Assembly: GCA_021157585.1 (NCBI GenBank)
Contig: JAGGWH010000066.1
Coordinates: 1-64,000 of the forward strand
Length of the DNA: 64,000 bases
Direction: 5' to 3'
DNA from: Bacteroidales bacterium
Lineage (GTDB): Bacteria; Bacteroidota; Bacteroidia; Bacteroidales; UBA12170
The notes below the pieces were generated by a model that was given only the letters and a program-made list of their open reading frames with translations, was not told the origin of the DNA and searched no databases. A program made the translations under genes and the position numbers. Positions 28,370 to 39,092 of the stretch are shown here, one piece after another (the stretch's first letter is position 1; each line of letters begins with the position of its first letter).

Positions 28370-29113
28370 TTACTTAGTTGTCTGTTCACTTGTTTTGCCA
28401 AATCGTCTTTCGCGCGATTGATAATCAACGATGGCTTTGTAAAAATCTTCTTTCCCGAAATCGGGCCAATATTTAGGGCAAAAATATAATTCGCTATAGG
28501 CTATTTGCCAAAGCATGAAATTGCTGACACGTTGTTCTCCGCTGGTTCTGATTAAAAGTTCAGGATCGGGCATAAAATTAGTAGTTAGGTGTTGACTAAT
28601 GCTGTCGATATTGATATCGTCAATCTCTAAGTCCCCGTTTTTTACTTTTTCGGCAATTTGTTTAACTCCATTTGTAATTTCCCAGCGAGAACTATAACTC
28701 AAAGCCAGAGATAAAGTCATACGGTCATTTTGTGCTGTTTTTTCAATAGCAGCCATTAATTCTTTGTATGTATCCGGTTTTAAGCTTTTTAAATCTCCAA
28801 TTGCCTGTAGGCGAATTTTATTTTTGTTGAGCGTTTTAGTTTCTTTGTGTATAGTTCTTACTAACAGATTCATTAGAGCGTCGACTTCTTTTTTAGGTCG
28901 ATTCCAATTTTCTGTTGAAAAAGCATAAAGGCTTATGAATTTTATTCCAAGTTCAGCAGCAGCTTCGGTAGTTTTGTTTACAGCAGCAACCCCATTTTCG
29001 TGACCGAAAACACGCAATTTCCCGCGCTCTTTAGCCCACCGACCGTTACCATCCATAATAATGGCAACATGCTTTGGCAAACGTTTTATGTCTATCTGAT
29101 CTTTAAAATTCAT
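28370..29113 (-). CDS. uppS: Isoprenyl (undecaprenyl) diphosphate synthase
   Basis: This 247-residue cis-prenyltransferase makes the lipid carrier for peptidoglycan and O-antigen. The catalytic Asp and diphosphate-binding loop are in [12 protein letters not shown] near residues 20-31. [13 protein letters not shown] near 70 and the C-terminal [18 protein letters not shown] (isopentenyl-diphosphate site) are intact. It is 6 bp upstream of bamA and 18 bp after the DUF6089 gene. The length is normal. Confidence 0.97.
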   Translation of the reverse strand: MNFKDQIDIKRLPKHVAIIMDGNGRWAKERGKLRVFGHENGVAAVNKTTEAAAELGIKFISLYAFSTENWNRPKKEVDALMNLLVRTIHKETKTLNKNKIRLQAIGDLKSLKPDTYKELMAAIEKTAQNDRMTLSLALSYSSRWEITNGVKQIAEKVKNGDLEIDDINIDSISQHLTTNFMPDPELLIRTSGEQRVSNFMLWQIAYSELYFCPKYWPDFGKEDFYKAIVDYQSRERRFGKTSEQTTK

Positions 29114-29131
29114 CCTGCAAATTTAGTATAA

Positions 29132-29830
29132 TCAATAATACCTTCCATTAATTAAATTTCGACAACTGTTGTCTTTTTTTAAACGGAAGGCAAAAGTAAT
29201 ATTTAATCCGTAAAAAACGTACCAATCTCCATTGTATCCTTTATAATCTGTAGAAGCAATATTATCTAAATCATCTGTAAATGTTTTTCTTGCACTCCAA
29301 AATAAGTTTAATCCAATTTTTTTAAATGGACTTAGTTTAAATCCTAAGCCAAAAGGAGTAGAAAAGCCTAAGTCTATATTGTCTGACGTAAAAACAGCAG
29401 CTCCACCAAAAATATAAGGCGTCCACCTGTTTTTCCTGTCGCCAATGGCATAGGGAAAGAAATTAAGTTCTCCTATTAAAGCTAAATCTTTTATTTGTGT
29501 TGAAAGATTAGCGGTTGGGTTTGTCGTGTGATCAATATTATACGTTGTGGCATCGGATTTAATATCAGCCTGAGTTGCTTCTAAGCTAATTGCCCAACGC
29601 TGATTTAAATTATACTTTAAGACTCCACCATAGGCGATATTGCTTTCGGTAAAATGCCGTTGAGGATTAAGGTCGCCAAGATAATATGCCGCACCGCCAA
29701 AAGCTCCTATTTCTAACGTTTGTGCGGAAGAAACCAAGGGTAAAAAAAACATAATATTAACACCTAAAATTAAATAAATTAATTTTTGTTGTAGTTGCAT
29801 ATATTTCTGATTTACCCTATCAATTCCCAT
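29132..29830 (-). CDS. DUF6089-type outer-membrane beta-barrel protein
   Basis: This is a 232-residue small barrel protein. A hydrophobic signal ends at SSAQ, followed by TLEIGAFGGAAYYLGDLNP, the family opening, then eight or so amphipathic strands. Its function is unknown. The ATG at 29830 lies 2 bp after the nadK stop and suggests coupling; a second ATG at 29800 would give a cleaner signal peptide and is an alternative start. The first codons (MGIDRVN) resemble the last codons of nadK (GIDKRN), perhaps through a small local duplication. Confidence 0.78.
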   Translation of the reverse strand: MGIDRVNQKYMQLQQKLIYLILGVNIMFFLPLVSSAQTLEIGAFGGAAYYLGDLNPQRHFTESNIAYGGVLKYNLNQRWAISLEATQADIKSDATTYNIDHTTNPTANLSTQIKDLALIGELNFFPYAIGDRKNRWTPYIFGGAAVFTSDNIDLGFSTPFGLGFKLSPFKKIGLNLFWSARKTFTDDLDNIASTDYKGYNGDWYVFYGLNITFAFRLKKDNSCRNLINGRYY

Positions 29831-29832
29831 GT

Positions 29833-30708
29833 TTAATTCCTTTTATCAATTCCCCATAATAATTTAGCACGAATAGTGGAGAAAAAATTTTCGTCGGGCA
29901 AACGAATTAGCTGAATTTTAAAATCTTCTTTTTCGATGATTAGTTCTTCATCAGATTGAAAACTCTGTGTTCTAGCATCTAAACTTACAAAATAGCTATC
30001 GTCTCTGCCGTTAATTTTTAATCTCACCGTTTTATCATCAGGGATAACGAGTGGACGTACAGATAAATTGTGAGGTGCAATGGGAGTAATAATAAAATTA
30101 TTTGCATCAGGATAGATTATAGGGCCTCCTGTACTCATAGAATAAGCTGTCGATCCTGTTGGAGTGGCTATAATAAGACCATCAGCCCAATATGAATTCA
30201 AATAGTCGTCATCAATATAAACATGAATGGAGACCATAGAATTGGGTTGTTGTTTATATACCGTAATTTCATTTAAAGCAAAATTTTTATTGTTAAAAAG
30301 CTTAGCATGAGATTTGAGTTTTAATAAACTTCTAGTATCAATTTTAAAACTTTTATTTTTTAGTGCAGTAATAGCTTCTTTAATTTGTTCGCGGTTAACG
30401 CTAGATAAAAAACCTAATCTTCCCATATTAATTCCTAGTATCGGAATTCCTGAGTCGTGAACCATTGCAACTGTGTTTAGCATGTTCCCATCCCCGCCCA
30501 AAGAAATAATATAGTCTAATTTTTCAGGAGAATTATAAGGTCCGGTAAAGGTTTGGTAGCTGCTTAAATCAATTCTGCTTTTGACTTCTTCTGCAAATGG
30601 AGTATAAAATAAAGTATTGAAATCGGCTTCTTTGAGAACTTTAATCAATTCATTTAAGAACGAATAAGACGAATCGTTAAGTGATTTACCGAAAATACCA
30701 ACCCTCAT
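29833..30708 (-). CDS. nadK: NAD kinase
   Basis: This 291-residue enzyme makes NADP+ from NAD+. SLGGDGNMLN (the GGDG ATP-site motif) lies near residues 73-82. ALNEITVYK, TPTGSTAYSMSTGGPI and PIAPHNLSVRPLVIP follow in the right order. It is the first gene of the six-gene minus-strand operon ending with two ompH genes. A TAAATTTG -7 candidate lies 55 bp upstream, at 30763-30770. Confidence 0.96.
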   Translation of the reverse strand: MRVGIFGKSLNDSSYSFLNELIKVLKEADFNTLFYTPFAEEVKSRIDLSSYQTFTGPYNSPEKLDYIISLGGDGNMLNTVAMVHDSGIPILGINMGRLGFLSSVNREQIKEAITALKNKSFKIDTRSLLKLKSHAKLFNNKNFALNEITVYKQQPNSMVSIHVYIDDDYLNSYWADGLIIATPTGSTAYSMSTGGPIIYPDANNFIITPIAPHNLSVRPLVIPDDKTVRLKINGRDDSYFVSLDARTQSFQSDEELIIEKEDFKIQLIRLPDENFFSTIRAKLLWGIDKRN

Positions 30709-30762
30709 TTTGCTTTGTATTTATAATTTGCTACAAATGAATTATTTGCTAAAATTCTTTGG

Positions 30763-30770
30763 CAAATTTA
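30763..30770 (-). promoter_or_regulatory. Candidate -7 box for the nadK operon
   Basis: On the minus strand TAAATTTG matches TAnnTTTG, 55 bp before the nadK ATG. The nearest TTG upstream is about 28 bp away, longer than the usual spacing, so support is weak. The rest of the 297-bp divergent gap up to the ROK gene shows nothing further. Confidence 0.35.
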
Positions 30771-31005
30771 AACTTTTAAAATGGCTCACGAAATTTAGCA
30801 AGCTATTATTAACAATAATTAACTGATAAGCCGCTACGTATAAGAATCTATTTGTAGAATATAATATTTTAATGTCCACTTGAAAAGTAGATAATTACAC
30901 CAAACAGTATTTTTAAGAATATTGTAATATGTATATTTTGAAACGCACGAAACTTTATAAAATATTTTACTTATTTTAGCAGCTTATTAAAATTATCAAT
31001 AAAGT

Positions 31006-32250
31006 ATGCTCAATTTACTCCCGCAAACAGATTTTAGAAATAAGGTTTCTAATACCGACTTAAAAAAAACCCGACAACAAAGTTTTATTATAGAGTATTT
31101 GTATAAAAATGGACACTCATCTAATCCTGAGTTAGCCAAATTATTAAATGTGAGTTCTCCTACTATTAATAAGTTGTTATCGGAACTGGTAAATCTTGGT
31201 ATTGTTCAAGAGTTAGGACATGGTGTTTCCATTGGAGGACGTCGTCCGAATTTATATGGAATAAACCCTAATGTTAAATATATTATCAGTATCGATATTG
31301 ATTGTAGAATGATTAAGATGGGGGTTTTTAATTTACAAAACGAAGCGGTATCGGATATTATCACATATTTTGATAATGTAAAAAATAAAAAACAGGTTTT
31401 TGAAGAAATTTTTAAAAGATTAGATGACTTACTGGTCAGGCTTGATTTTAAAACAAGTCAATATCTTGGAATTGGAATTTCGCTTCCGGGATTAATTGAA
31501 GCAAAGACAGGGGAAACGTATAGTGATTTACTCATTGATGGTTTGAGCTTGGAAGAGGCGTTTAATAAACGTTATAAACTTCCGGTATTTACTGAAAATG
31601 ATTCGCGTATTATGGCTATAGGAGAGCAGGCTTTTGGGGCTGCACGTAACAAAGAAAATGTTCTTTGTATAAATATTTGCGATGGCATTGGTATGGGAAT
31701 GATTGTGAATGGGAAAATTTATGAAGGTAAGAGTGGCTTTGCCGGTGAGTTGGGTCATATTAATGTTGTAGAAGACGGTTTATTATGTACTTGCGGAAAA
31801 AAAGGTTGCTTAGAAACGGTGGCTTCCGGTACAGCTTTAATTCAATATGCACAAAATGGGATTTCCAGCGGAAAACAAAGTCTTATTGCCGAAATGGTAA
31901 ATAATAATATAGATGAGATTCATGTATCAACTATTATAGAAGCTCTTGAAAATGGAGATGCATTTGCCATAGAGCTTATTAGTCAGGCAGGTACTTATTT
32001 GGGTAAAGGAATTGCCGGTTTAATTCATATTTTTAATCCGGAAACTATTATTATTGGGGGAAAAGTAGCTAGCGCAAAACATTTTTTGCTCGATCCTATA
32101 CAGCAAAGTTTAAATAAATATACTATTCATAGAATAAAACAGGATACCGAAATAATTGTTTCTTCTTTAGAAGGTAAAGTTAAACTTTTAGGTGCCGTTG
32201 CTATGGTTATGAATAAATTGTTTGAGAAAGAAAGAGAACTTTTTACTTAA
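31006..32250 (+). CDS. ROK family transcriptional regulator
   Basis: This 414-residue NagC/XylR-type protein has an N-terminal winged helix-turn-helix (NPELAKLLNVSSPTINKLLSEL, residues about 40-60). A ROK domain follows with DIDCRMIKMGVFNL (phosphate loop), ENDSRIMAIGEQAFGAAR and the zinc-binding CTCGKKGCLETVASG. Such proteins sense sugars or sugar phosphates and repress uptake or catabolic genes. No sugar transport genes are adjacent: it faces the nadK operon divergently and overlaps the convergent SDR gene by 8 bp. It is the only ROK regulator in the window, so regulation of the microcompartment 7 kb away is possible but unproven. Confidence 0.9.
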   Translation: MLNLLPQTDFRNKVSNTDLKKTRQQSFIIEYLYKNGHSSNPELAKLLNVSSPTINKLLSELVNLGIVQELGHGVSIGGRRPNLYGINPNVKYIISIDIDCRMIKMGVFNLQNEAVSDIITYFDNVKNKKQVFEEIFKRLDDLLVRLDFKTSQYLGIGISLPGLIEAKTGETYSDLLIDGLSLEEAFNKRYKLPVFTENDSRIMAIGEQAFGAARNKENVLCINICDGIGMGMIVNGKIYEGKSGFAGELGHINVVEDGLLCTCGKKGCLETVASGTALIQYAQNGISSGKQSLIAEMVNNNIDEIHVSTIIEALENGDAFAIELISQAGTYLGKGIAGLIHIFNPETIIIGGKVASAKHFLLDPIQQSLNKYTIHRIKQDTEIIVSSLEGKVKLLGAVAMVMNKLFEKERELFT

Positions 32251-33046
32251 CTGTTGAATTACACATTTCTAAACTTTTTTTCCAAAGAGTATCTTGGTTT
32301 TTTAGAATATATGCCGCCTTTGCGGCCTGCGATTTTTGTTTATCAATATAATAATGTCCCGTATTTTCACTCCCTTCGGGCGATGTTGCCAAATAAATTG
32401 AAGTGGCTGCTCCAGAATGCCAGCTACTACCACTCATTCCCCATCCGGCATATAATACTTTTGTGCCTATTACTCCTGGATGAAGAGTGTTTACGGTTAT
32501 GGAACTGTCTTTTAATTTTCGTGCTAACTTAAAAGTGAAAAGAATATTACAGAGCTTTGATAGTTCATAAGCCTCGTATGGATTATAACCGTTTTCGGCA
32601 TTTAAAGCTTTGAAATTAATGCTTGTAGCTTGTGCCATGCTGGCTACATTTATGATTCTAGCTGAAGCTTGAGATTTTAAATGAGGTAGAAATAAATAGG
32701 TTAAATAAAAATGGGCAAGATGATTTATAGCAAATGTTCGCTCAAAACCTTCGGCAGAATAAGTAAGTTTTTTTTCAAATACTCCCGCATTATTAATTAA
32801 TACTTCTAAAGGTTTATTCTTGGAAAGAAAGGTTTGAGCCATTTGTTTTACTTCTTGTAATGAAGCAAAATCAGCTTTAAAACTTTCTATTATTGCATTT
32901 GGAGCTTGAGATAATATCCAGTCTTTTGTTTCGGAAAGTCGAGAGGGATTTCTGCCATGAATAAAAACAGTATGTCCTAACAAAGCAAGTTCTAATGCTG
33001 TTTGTTTGCCAATGCCGTCAGTAGCTCCGGTAATAAAAATGTTCAT
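32243..33046 (-). CDS. Short-chain dehydrogenase/reductase (SDR)
   Basis: This 267-residue classical SDR has the NAD(P) motif TGATDGIG near residues 6-13, NNAG near residue 86, a Ser near residue 136, and YELSK (active-site Tyr and Lys) near 160-164. The basic residue after the glycine motif (HGRNPSRL) favours NADPH. The sequence resembles retinol-dehydrogenase/protochlorophyllide-reductase-like SDRs of unknown substrate. It converges on and overlaps the ROK gene by 8 bp. A TATCTTTG -7 box lies 17 bp upstream. Confidence 0.9.
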   Translation of the reverse strand: MNIFITGATDGIGKQTALELALLGHTVFIHGRNPSRLSETKDWILSQAPNAIIESFKADFASLQEVKQMAQTFLSKNKPLEVLINNAGVFEKKLTYSAEGFERTFAINHLAHFYLTYLFLPHLKSQASARIINVASMAQATSINFKALNAENGYNPYEAYELSKLCNILFTFKLARKLKDSSITVNTLHPGVIGTKVLYAGWGMSGSSWHSGAATSIYLATSPEGSENTGHYYIDKQKSQAAKAAYILKNQDTLWKKSLEMCNSTVK

Positions 33047-33101
33047 TTTAATAGCTTTACCTCAAAGATACAAAATTCATCGGCAAAATAGAGGGCGTAA
33101 A

Positions 33102-33127
33102 AAAAGAGGTCTTTTAGGGCCTCTTTT
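33102..33127 (-). terminator. Terminator after the zinc-ribbon gene
   Basis: An 8-bp stem (AAAAGAGG / CCTCTTTT) around a 10-nt loop lies 10 bp after the stop of the gene at 33137, with a T-run on the minus strand. Confidence 0.7.
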
Positions 33128-33136
33128 CTAATTTTT

Positions 33137-33946
33137 TTATTCTGCTTTAACTCTTTCCGCTAATTCGGAGTCAATTAAAATCCTGCCGCAATATTCACAC
33201 ACAATAATTTTTTTGTGCATTTTAATGTCTAACTGATGTTGAGGTGGGATTTTATTAAAACAACCACCACAAGATTCGCGTTCAATTTGAACAACAGCTA
33301 AGCCATTACGAGCATTTGAACGAATACGTTTGTATGCTGTAAGTAAACGAGGATCGATTAAAGATTCCAGCTCTGCTGATTTTTTAATCATATCACTCTC
33401 TTCTTTTTTAGTTTCTTCAACTATATCGTTTAACTCAGAGACTTTTATTTCTAAGTTGTTTTTACGTTCTTCAATAATAGCAGAAGCTTTAGCAATGTCT
33501 TCTTTTCGCAAATCCAAGTCAATGGTATATTCTTTAATTCTTTTTTCGGCTAATTGAATTTCTAAGTTTTGAAATTCTAATTCTTTTGATAAAGAGTCGT
33601 ATTCTCGGTTATTGCGAACATTCATTTGCTGATCTTGGTATTTTTTAATCAATACCTGACTTTCTGCAATTTGTGCTGTTTTGTCGGCAATTTGACGCTC
33701 AAGTTGTGATGTTTCTTGAATATAATTATCAATTCGAGTTTCTAATCCGGCAATCTCGTCTTCCAAGTCTTGCACTTCTAAAGGAAGTTCACCACGGATA
33801 ATTCTGATTTTATCAACCTGAGAATCAATTTGTTGCAAAGCGTAAAGCGCGCTCAAACGTTTTTCGTTTGAAATTTCTTCTTCAGATTTTTTATAGGTAA
33901 TAACCGGAGTTTTTACTTCTTCAGCAACTTTCTTTTTCTTTGCCAT
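33137..33946 (-). CDS. Zinc-ribbon protein with long coiled coil (CT398-like)
   Basis: This is a 269-residue protein. Residues about 25-200 form a heptad-rich antiparallel coiled coil. The C-terminal zinc ribbon has CGGC near residues 227-230 and CEYCGR near 252-257. Proteins of this kind are universal in Bacteroidota. The homologue from Chlamydia (CT398) binds sigma-54 and secretion components, but the role in this phylum is not established. It lies 21 bp downstream of the Nif3-like gene, a conserved pairing. Confidence 0.85.
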   Translation of the reverse strand: MAKKKKVAEEVKTPVITYKKSEEEISNEKRLSALYALQQIDSQVDKIRIIRGELPLEVQDLEDEIAGLETRIDNYIQETSQLERQIADKTAQIAESQVLIKKYQDQQMNVRNNREYDSLSKELEFQNLEIQLAEKRIKEYTIDLDLRKEDIAKASAIIEERKNNLEIKVSELNDIVEETKKEESDMIKKSAELESLIDPRLLTAYKRIRSNARNGLAVVQIERESCGGCFNKIPPQHQLDIKMHKKIIVCEYCGRILIDSELAERVKAE

Positions 33947-33967
33947 ATTTTTATGAATTATTTTATT

Positions 33968-35062
33968 CTATAAGTAATTAACGACCTTAGTATTAGGTTC
34001 CGAAATTCGGACTGCAAAGTTAGGAAATTTTTTGTTTAGATAGTCAACTAAAAGTTGTTTTGTAAATTGTTCGCTTTCATAATGTCCAATATCTGCAATA
34101 ATCATTTGGTTTTCGGCTTCGAAAAATTCGTGATATTTAATGTCGGCTGTAATAAAAATATCTGCTTTTGCTGCTTTTGCCGCTCCAATTAAAAAGCTTC
34201 CGCTTCCTCCACATAAGGCAATTTTCTGTACGTATCCTCCTGTTAACGGACTATAACGTATGCAGCCTGTTCCGGTTTGCCGTTTCAGTTGCTTTAAAAA
34301 ATCTATTTCACTCATGGGTTTTTCTAAGAAGCCAACCATTCCGGCGCCTGTAATATTCCACTCGTTTTCCAATGCAAAAATATCATAAGCAGGTTCTTCA
34401 TAAGGATGATTTTTATGCAATGTTTGAATAATTTTTGCTTTGAGGTAGGCAGGAAAAACTATTTCAATCTTAGTTTCTCCTTCAAAATGAAGTTCGTTTT
34501 TATTGCCAACAAACGGATTACTTCCTTCTAGTGCACGAAAAGAGCCCTCGCCTTCTATTTGAAAACTACAAGAGTCATAATTCCCAATATTTCCAGCTCC
34601 TATTGCAAATAATGCATTACGTAAATTATCTGCATGGGAAGAGGGTACGTAAACCATCAACTTTTTTAATGTTGAAGGTTTGGCTTGTAAGATTCTGATA
34701 TTCTTCAGATCAAGCTGTTTTGCAAGGGCATTGTTTACACCTTCAAAAATATTATCTAGATTTGTATGGATAGCATAAATGGCAATATCATGCTTTATAG
34801 CTTTTTCTACTATCCTTTCAATCGTATTTGACGCTGTTATTTTTTTAAGTGGTTTAAAAATTAGTGGGTGATGTGCAATAATTACGTTAGCTTTTTCGCT
34901 AATGGCTTCTTTTAATACTTCTTCAGTAACATCTAAACAAATAATAGCTTTGCTTATAATTTTATTTTTATTGCCAATAAGCAGACCGCTATTGTCATAA
35001 TCTTCTTGTAAAAACAAGGGAGCAAACTTTTCTAAAGAATTACAAAGATCTATAAGTTTCAT
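33968..35062 (-). CDS. Nif3-like dinuclear metal-centre protein (YbgI/YqfO type)
   Basis: At 364 residues this is the long form, with a PII/CutA-like insert (KLMVYVPSSHADNLRNAL... to FPAYLKAKIIQTLHKNHPYEEPAYDI) between two NIF3 halves. Metal-site motifs are AHHPLIF near residue 65, HTNLD near 100 and DIGHYESEQF near 325. It forms hexameric rings. A role as a GTP cyclohydrolase-like hydrolase has been proposed, but function is uncertain. It is followed by the zinc-ribbon gene. Confidence 0.92.
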   Translation of the reverse strand: MKLIDLCNSLEKFAPLFLQEDYDNSGLLIGNKNKIISKAIICLDVTEEVLKEAISEKANVIIAHHPLIFKPLKKITASNTIERIVEKAIKHDIAIYAIHTNLDNIFEGVNNALAKQLDLKNIRILQAKPSTLKKLMVYVPSSHADNLRNALFAIGAGNIGNYDSCSFQIEGEGSFRALEGSNPFVGNKNELHFEGETKIEIVFPAYLKAKIIQTLHKNHPYEEPAYDIFALENEWNITGAGMVGFLEKPMSEIDFLKQLKRQTGTGCIRYSPLTGGYVQKIALCGGSGSFLIGAAKAAKADIFITADIKYHEFFEAENQMIIADIGHYESEQFTKQLLVDYLNKKFPNFAVRISEPNTKVVNYL

Positions 35063-35191
35063 GCCGATACGATTTATTTAGCAGCTAAAATACAATACAT
35101 AGTCGAAAAATGTAGTTTTATGTAACGAAAATATATACAGACCGTAAAATGTTACAATTATTATTCGCGCTTTTTTAAATCTTTTGTAAAG

Positions 35192-36265
35192 GTGAGTTTA
35201 CGAGCTTTGTTTTTAATGCCGTTTGCCTGGCTTTATGGCTTAATAATGTGGTTTAGAAATAAACTATTTGATTGGGGCATTTTGACTGAGAAAGAGCATT
35301 ATATACCAATAATCTCTATTGGCAATTTAAGTATGGGAGGTACTGGAAAAACGCCTATGGTGGAGAGTTTAATCCGTTTGTTTCAGGAGGAATATAAGTT
35401 GGCTACACTAAGTAGGGGTTATGGTAGGAAAACTAAAGGTTTTGTTATTGCAGACAAAAATGCAACCGCAAAAATAATTGGTGATGAGTCGATGCAATAT
35501 GTAAAAAAATTTCCAAAGGCAGTAGTTGCCGTTTCAGAGAATCGTAATCGAGGAGTGGAAAAGCTTTTAAAAAGAGTTCCTGATTTAGAATTAATTATAC
35601 TTGATGATGCCTTTCAGCATAGATTTATAAAAGCTGGACTTAGTATTTTATTGACAGACTTTTATCATTTATATTCTGATGATTATGTTTTTCCGGCAGG
35701 TAGTTTGAGAGAATTTCGTAGAGGAGCAAGACGTGCAGATATTATAATTGTTACAAAAACGCCTATAGTGTTATCTCCAATTACACGTAGAAGAATTACA
35801 GCAGAATTGAAATTGCAAAAACGCCAACTTTTATTGTTTTCAAAGATTTCTTATGATAAACTTTTGCCATATTTTGATAACAATAAAAAACGTTTAAAAA
35901 AACATTATTCTCATATTGTATTGTTTAGCGGTATTGCTAATAATTATCCACTACAAGATCATTTACAACAATTTTGTACTGATTTAACCACTTTGTCTTT
36001 TTCTGATCATCACGAATATAAACCTAAAGATATTGATAAGATATTAGAAGCATATAATAACGTTTTTAGTCAGAATAAGATATTAGTAACAACAGAAAAA
36101 GATATTATGCGACTTAAAAGTTGTGAATTAACTTCTCTTTTTGAGGGGATACCATTTTATTATATTCCTATTCGTACGGTTTTTCATAATGGTGATGGAG
36201 AATTATTGTCTAAGGCTAGTTTGAGTTTTCTATCTAATTTTAAGCATAGTGCAAAAGAAATTTAA
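35192..36265 (+). CDS. lpxK: Tetraacyldisaccharide 4'-kinase
   Basis: This 357-residue enzyme phosphorylates the 4' position of the lipid A precursor. An N-terminal amphipathic/membrane helix (RALFLMPFAWLYGLIMWFRN) precedes the Walker A motif NLSMGGTGKTP near residues 47-57. TLSRGYGRK, DDAFQHR and the DHHEYKP region follow. The GTG at 35192 is chosen because the family starts with this helix, and an AAAGG lies just upstream. It has one of the few plus-strand positions in this stretch and overlaps the tcdA stop by 4 bp. Confidence 0.94.
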   Translation: MSLRALFLMPFAWLYGLIMWFRNKLFDWGILTEKEHYIPIISIGNLSMGGTGKTPMVESLIRLFQEEYKLATLSRGYGRKTKGFVIADKNATAKIIGDESMQYVKKFPKAVVAVSENRNRGVEKLLKRVPDLELIILDDAFQHRFIKAGLSILLTDFYHLYSDDYVFPAGSLREFRRGARRADIIIVTKTPIVLSPITRRRITAELKLQKRQLLLFSKISYDKLLPYFDNNKKRLKKHYSHIVLFSGIANNYPLQDHLQQFCTDLTTLSFSDHHEYKPKDIDKILEAYNNVFSQNKILVTTEKDIMRLKSCELTSLFEGIPFYYIPIRTVFHNGDGELLSKASLSFLSNFKHSAKEI

Positions 36266-37020
36266 GAGTGTGAAACTATAGAGTTTATTAATAAGTCCGC
36301 TTTCTCTGTAATTTCCAATAAATCTCTTATTACTATAGAAGCCATAAAAATGCCAAATATTGCAGGCATATAAGAAATGGTTCCAACCGTAGTTTTTTTG
36401 TTTGCTTCTCCTTCTACGGGAATAGAACTGTTTGGATTAATTTGTTCAGAAGAAAAAACCACTTTAAATCCATCATAAATACCAAGGCGATGTAGGCGTT
36501 TGCGTAAATACCGCGCCAATTTATCGTTATACGTTTTTGAAAAATCGGTAATCTGCACTTTAGAGGGGTTTGTTTTTCCTCCTGCACCCATAGAACTTAT
36601 AAGTTTATTGCCGGATTTTAGACTTTGATTTATTAAAAAAACTTTAGGTGCCAATGTGTCGATAGCATCTACTACATAATCATATTTCTGTGCAATAATT
36701 TTATCAAGACGTTCGTCTTTAATATATTCTTGAATAGCGTTAATTTCTATATCAGGATTAATATCTAGAAGACGTTTCTTCATTAGTTCTGCTTTGGCTT
36801 TTCCTTCGGTACTTTTCAACGCCAGCAATTGTCGGTTCCTATTGCTTGGATGGATAGTATCACCATCAACAATAGTTAATTTACCAACTCCTGCGCGCGC
36901 CAATTGTTCTGCCGCATAAGCACCCACTCCGCCAAGACCTACGACAATTACGTGGGCTTTTTTCAGCTGTGATAGTCCTTTATCTCCAATCAATAATTCT
37001 GTACGTTCTTGCCAGAGCAT
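36262..37020 (-). CDS. tcdA: tRNA threonylcarbamoyladenosine dehydratase
   Basis: This 252-residue E1-like enzyme cyclises t6A37 of tRNA to ct6A, using ATP. The nucleotide motif GLGGVGAYAAEQLARAGV lies near residues 28-45, followed by DGDTIHPSNRNRQ and VVDAIDTLAPK. GSMGAGGKTNPSKVQ is present, and the C-terminal half contains the conserved SEQ region. A TATTTTTG box lies 15 bp upstream. It converges with lpxK. Confidence 0.93.
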   Translation of the reverse strand: MLWQERTELLIGDKGLSQLKKAHVIVVGLGGVGAYAAEQLARAGVGKLTIVDGDTIHPSNRNRQLLALKSTEGKAKAELMKKRLLDINPDIEINAIQEYIKDERLDKIIAQKYDYVVDAIDTLAPKVFLINQSLKSGNKLISSMGAGGKTNPSKVQITDFSKTYNDKLARYLRKRLHRLGIYDGFKVVFSSEQINPNSSIPVEGEANKKTTVGTISYMPAIFGIFMASIVIRDLLEITEKADLLINSIVSHS

Positions 37021-37063
37021 AATAATTTTTTGCGCAAAAATAAATGCTTTTTATATAAAATAA

Positions 37064-37096
37064 AAAATCCCAATCGCCTTTGGCGAATGGGATTTT
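37064..37096 (-). terminator. Terminator of the GAPDH gene
   Basis: A 15-bp stem with one mismatch (AAAATCCCAATCGCC / GGCGAATGGGATTTT) lies 20 bp after the GAPDH stop and leads into a T-run on the minus strand. Confidence 0.8.
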
Positions 37097-37116
37097 AATT
37101 TTGTGTAGCAGATGGA

Positions 37117-38142
<1,026 letters not shown>

Positions 38143-38259
38143 TTATTTTCGAGCGTCAAAGTACCGAATAATTCCACACTTAAGCAATTTAAAGAAGAAG
38201 AATATTTATGCAAACGATTCCAATTCCGATACTTATCTTTAAGCTTTAATCGTGAGTAA

Positions 38260-38901
38260 TTATTTACGACCAAAATCGGCAGGAATTTCTCCCCACTGTT
38301 TAGTATTCCATTTGATTACTTTATTAGTATAGCTATTGTTGTGCAACCAAAATATGGCTCTATCGACTAATTGAAAAAGCTTTTCATTTTTTTGACTTCG
38401 TACCAATTTGGTATTAATACGTTTTTTACGTAACCAACTTAAAGCCGTCATTGAATCTGTATAAACCGGAATATTTGAGTTTTGTTTTTTTAGATAAGCC
38501 AAAGCATGGATAATGGCTAAGAATTCTCCAATATTTACCGTTCCCTCGGGAAAAGGCCCAAGATGAAAAAGGCGTATTCCCGATTTAGTATCAACGCCTT
38601 GATATTCTAAAATTCCCGGATTTCCACTGCAAGCAGCATCAACGGAAAGACTATTCCATACAATTTCACCTTCTCCTAAATTCATAGCGTAGGCAGCAGA
38701 ACTACCATATATTTGTTTTTTGGAGCGAGCCATAAAATCAGAAGGGTTTCCATTTAAGGCGTTAGTTGCCATCTCTAAACTTGGAAAGGACTTATAAACA
38801 GCACCTTCAAATCCTTTTATTTGCTTTTGACATTCTGACCAAGAATCATAAATGCCACGTTTATGTCCTTTCCAGACGGTATAGTATTTCTTTTTGCTCA
38901 T
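38260..38901 (-). CDS. Ribonuclease H with N-terminal viroplasmin-type domain
   Basis: This 213-residue protein starts with a caulimovirus-viroplasmin-like RNA:DNA-hybrid-binding domain (YYTVWKGHKRGIYDSWSECQKQIKGF), as in eukaryotic RNase H1. An RNase H fold follows, with carboxylates in SLSVDAACSGNPG (D near 92), GEFLAIIHAL (E near 128) and VYTDSMTAL (D near 147). It cleaves RNA in hybrids during replication and R-loop removal. The gene lies between the microcompartment operon and GAPDH. A TACCTTTG box lies 9 bp upstream. Confidence 0.93.
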   Translation of the reverse strand: MSKKKYYTVWKGHKRGIYDSWSECQKQIKGFEGAVYKSFPSLEMATNALNGNPSDFMARSKKQIYGSSAAYAMNLGEGEIVWNSLSVDAACSGNPGILEYQGVDTKSGIRLFHLGPFPEGTVNIGEFLAIIHALAYLKKQNSNIPVYTDSMTALSWLRKKRINTKLVRSQKNEKLFQLVDRAIFWLHNNSYTNKVIKWNTKQWGEIPADFGRK

Positions 38902-38996
38902 TGCTATTGCAAAGGTAGGGAGTAATTAAATGATCTGCTAATTCAAATTATTTTTTGTTCTCTTTTTATTACAGTGAAGTAGTTAAAATAAAAAAA

Positions 38997-39014
38997 GCGG
39001 TCAAAAAAGACCGT
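38997..39014 (-). terminator. Rho-independent terminator of the BMC operon
   Basis: A 6-bp stem (GCGGTC / GACCGT, ending in a G-T pair) with a six-base loop is followed by seven T on the minus strand, about 80 bp after deoC. Confidence 0.75.
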
Positions 39015-39034
39015 CTACCTTAGGCGGAAAACAG

Positions 39035-39067
39035 AATCAGGGCTTCACTTTAAGTGAAACCCTGATT
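39035..39067 (-). terminator. Second hairpin at the end of the BMC operon
   Basis: A 14-bp stem with one mismatch (AATCAGGGCTTCAC / GTGAAACCCTGATT) and a 5-nt loop lies 26 bp after the deoC stop. It has no long T-run and may protect the mRNA 3' end or assist the terminator just downstream. Confidence 0.65.
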
Positions 39068-39092
39068 TATAAATTGTACTTTTTGGGATTAT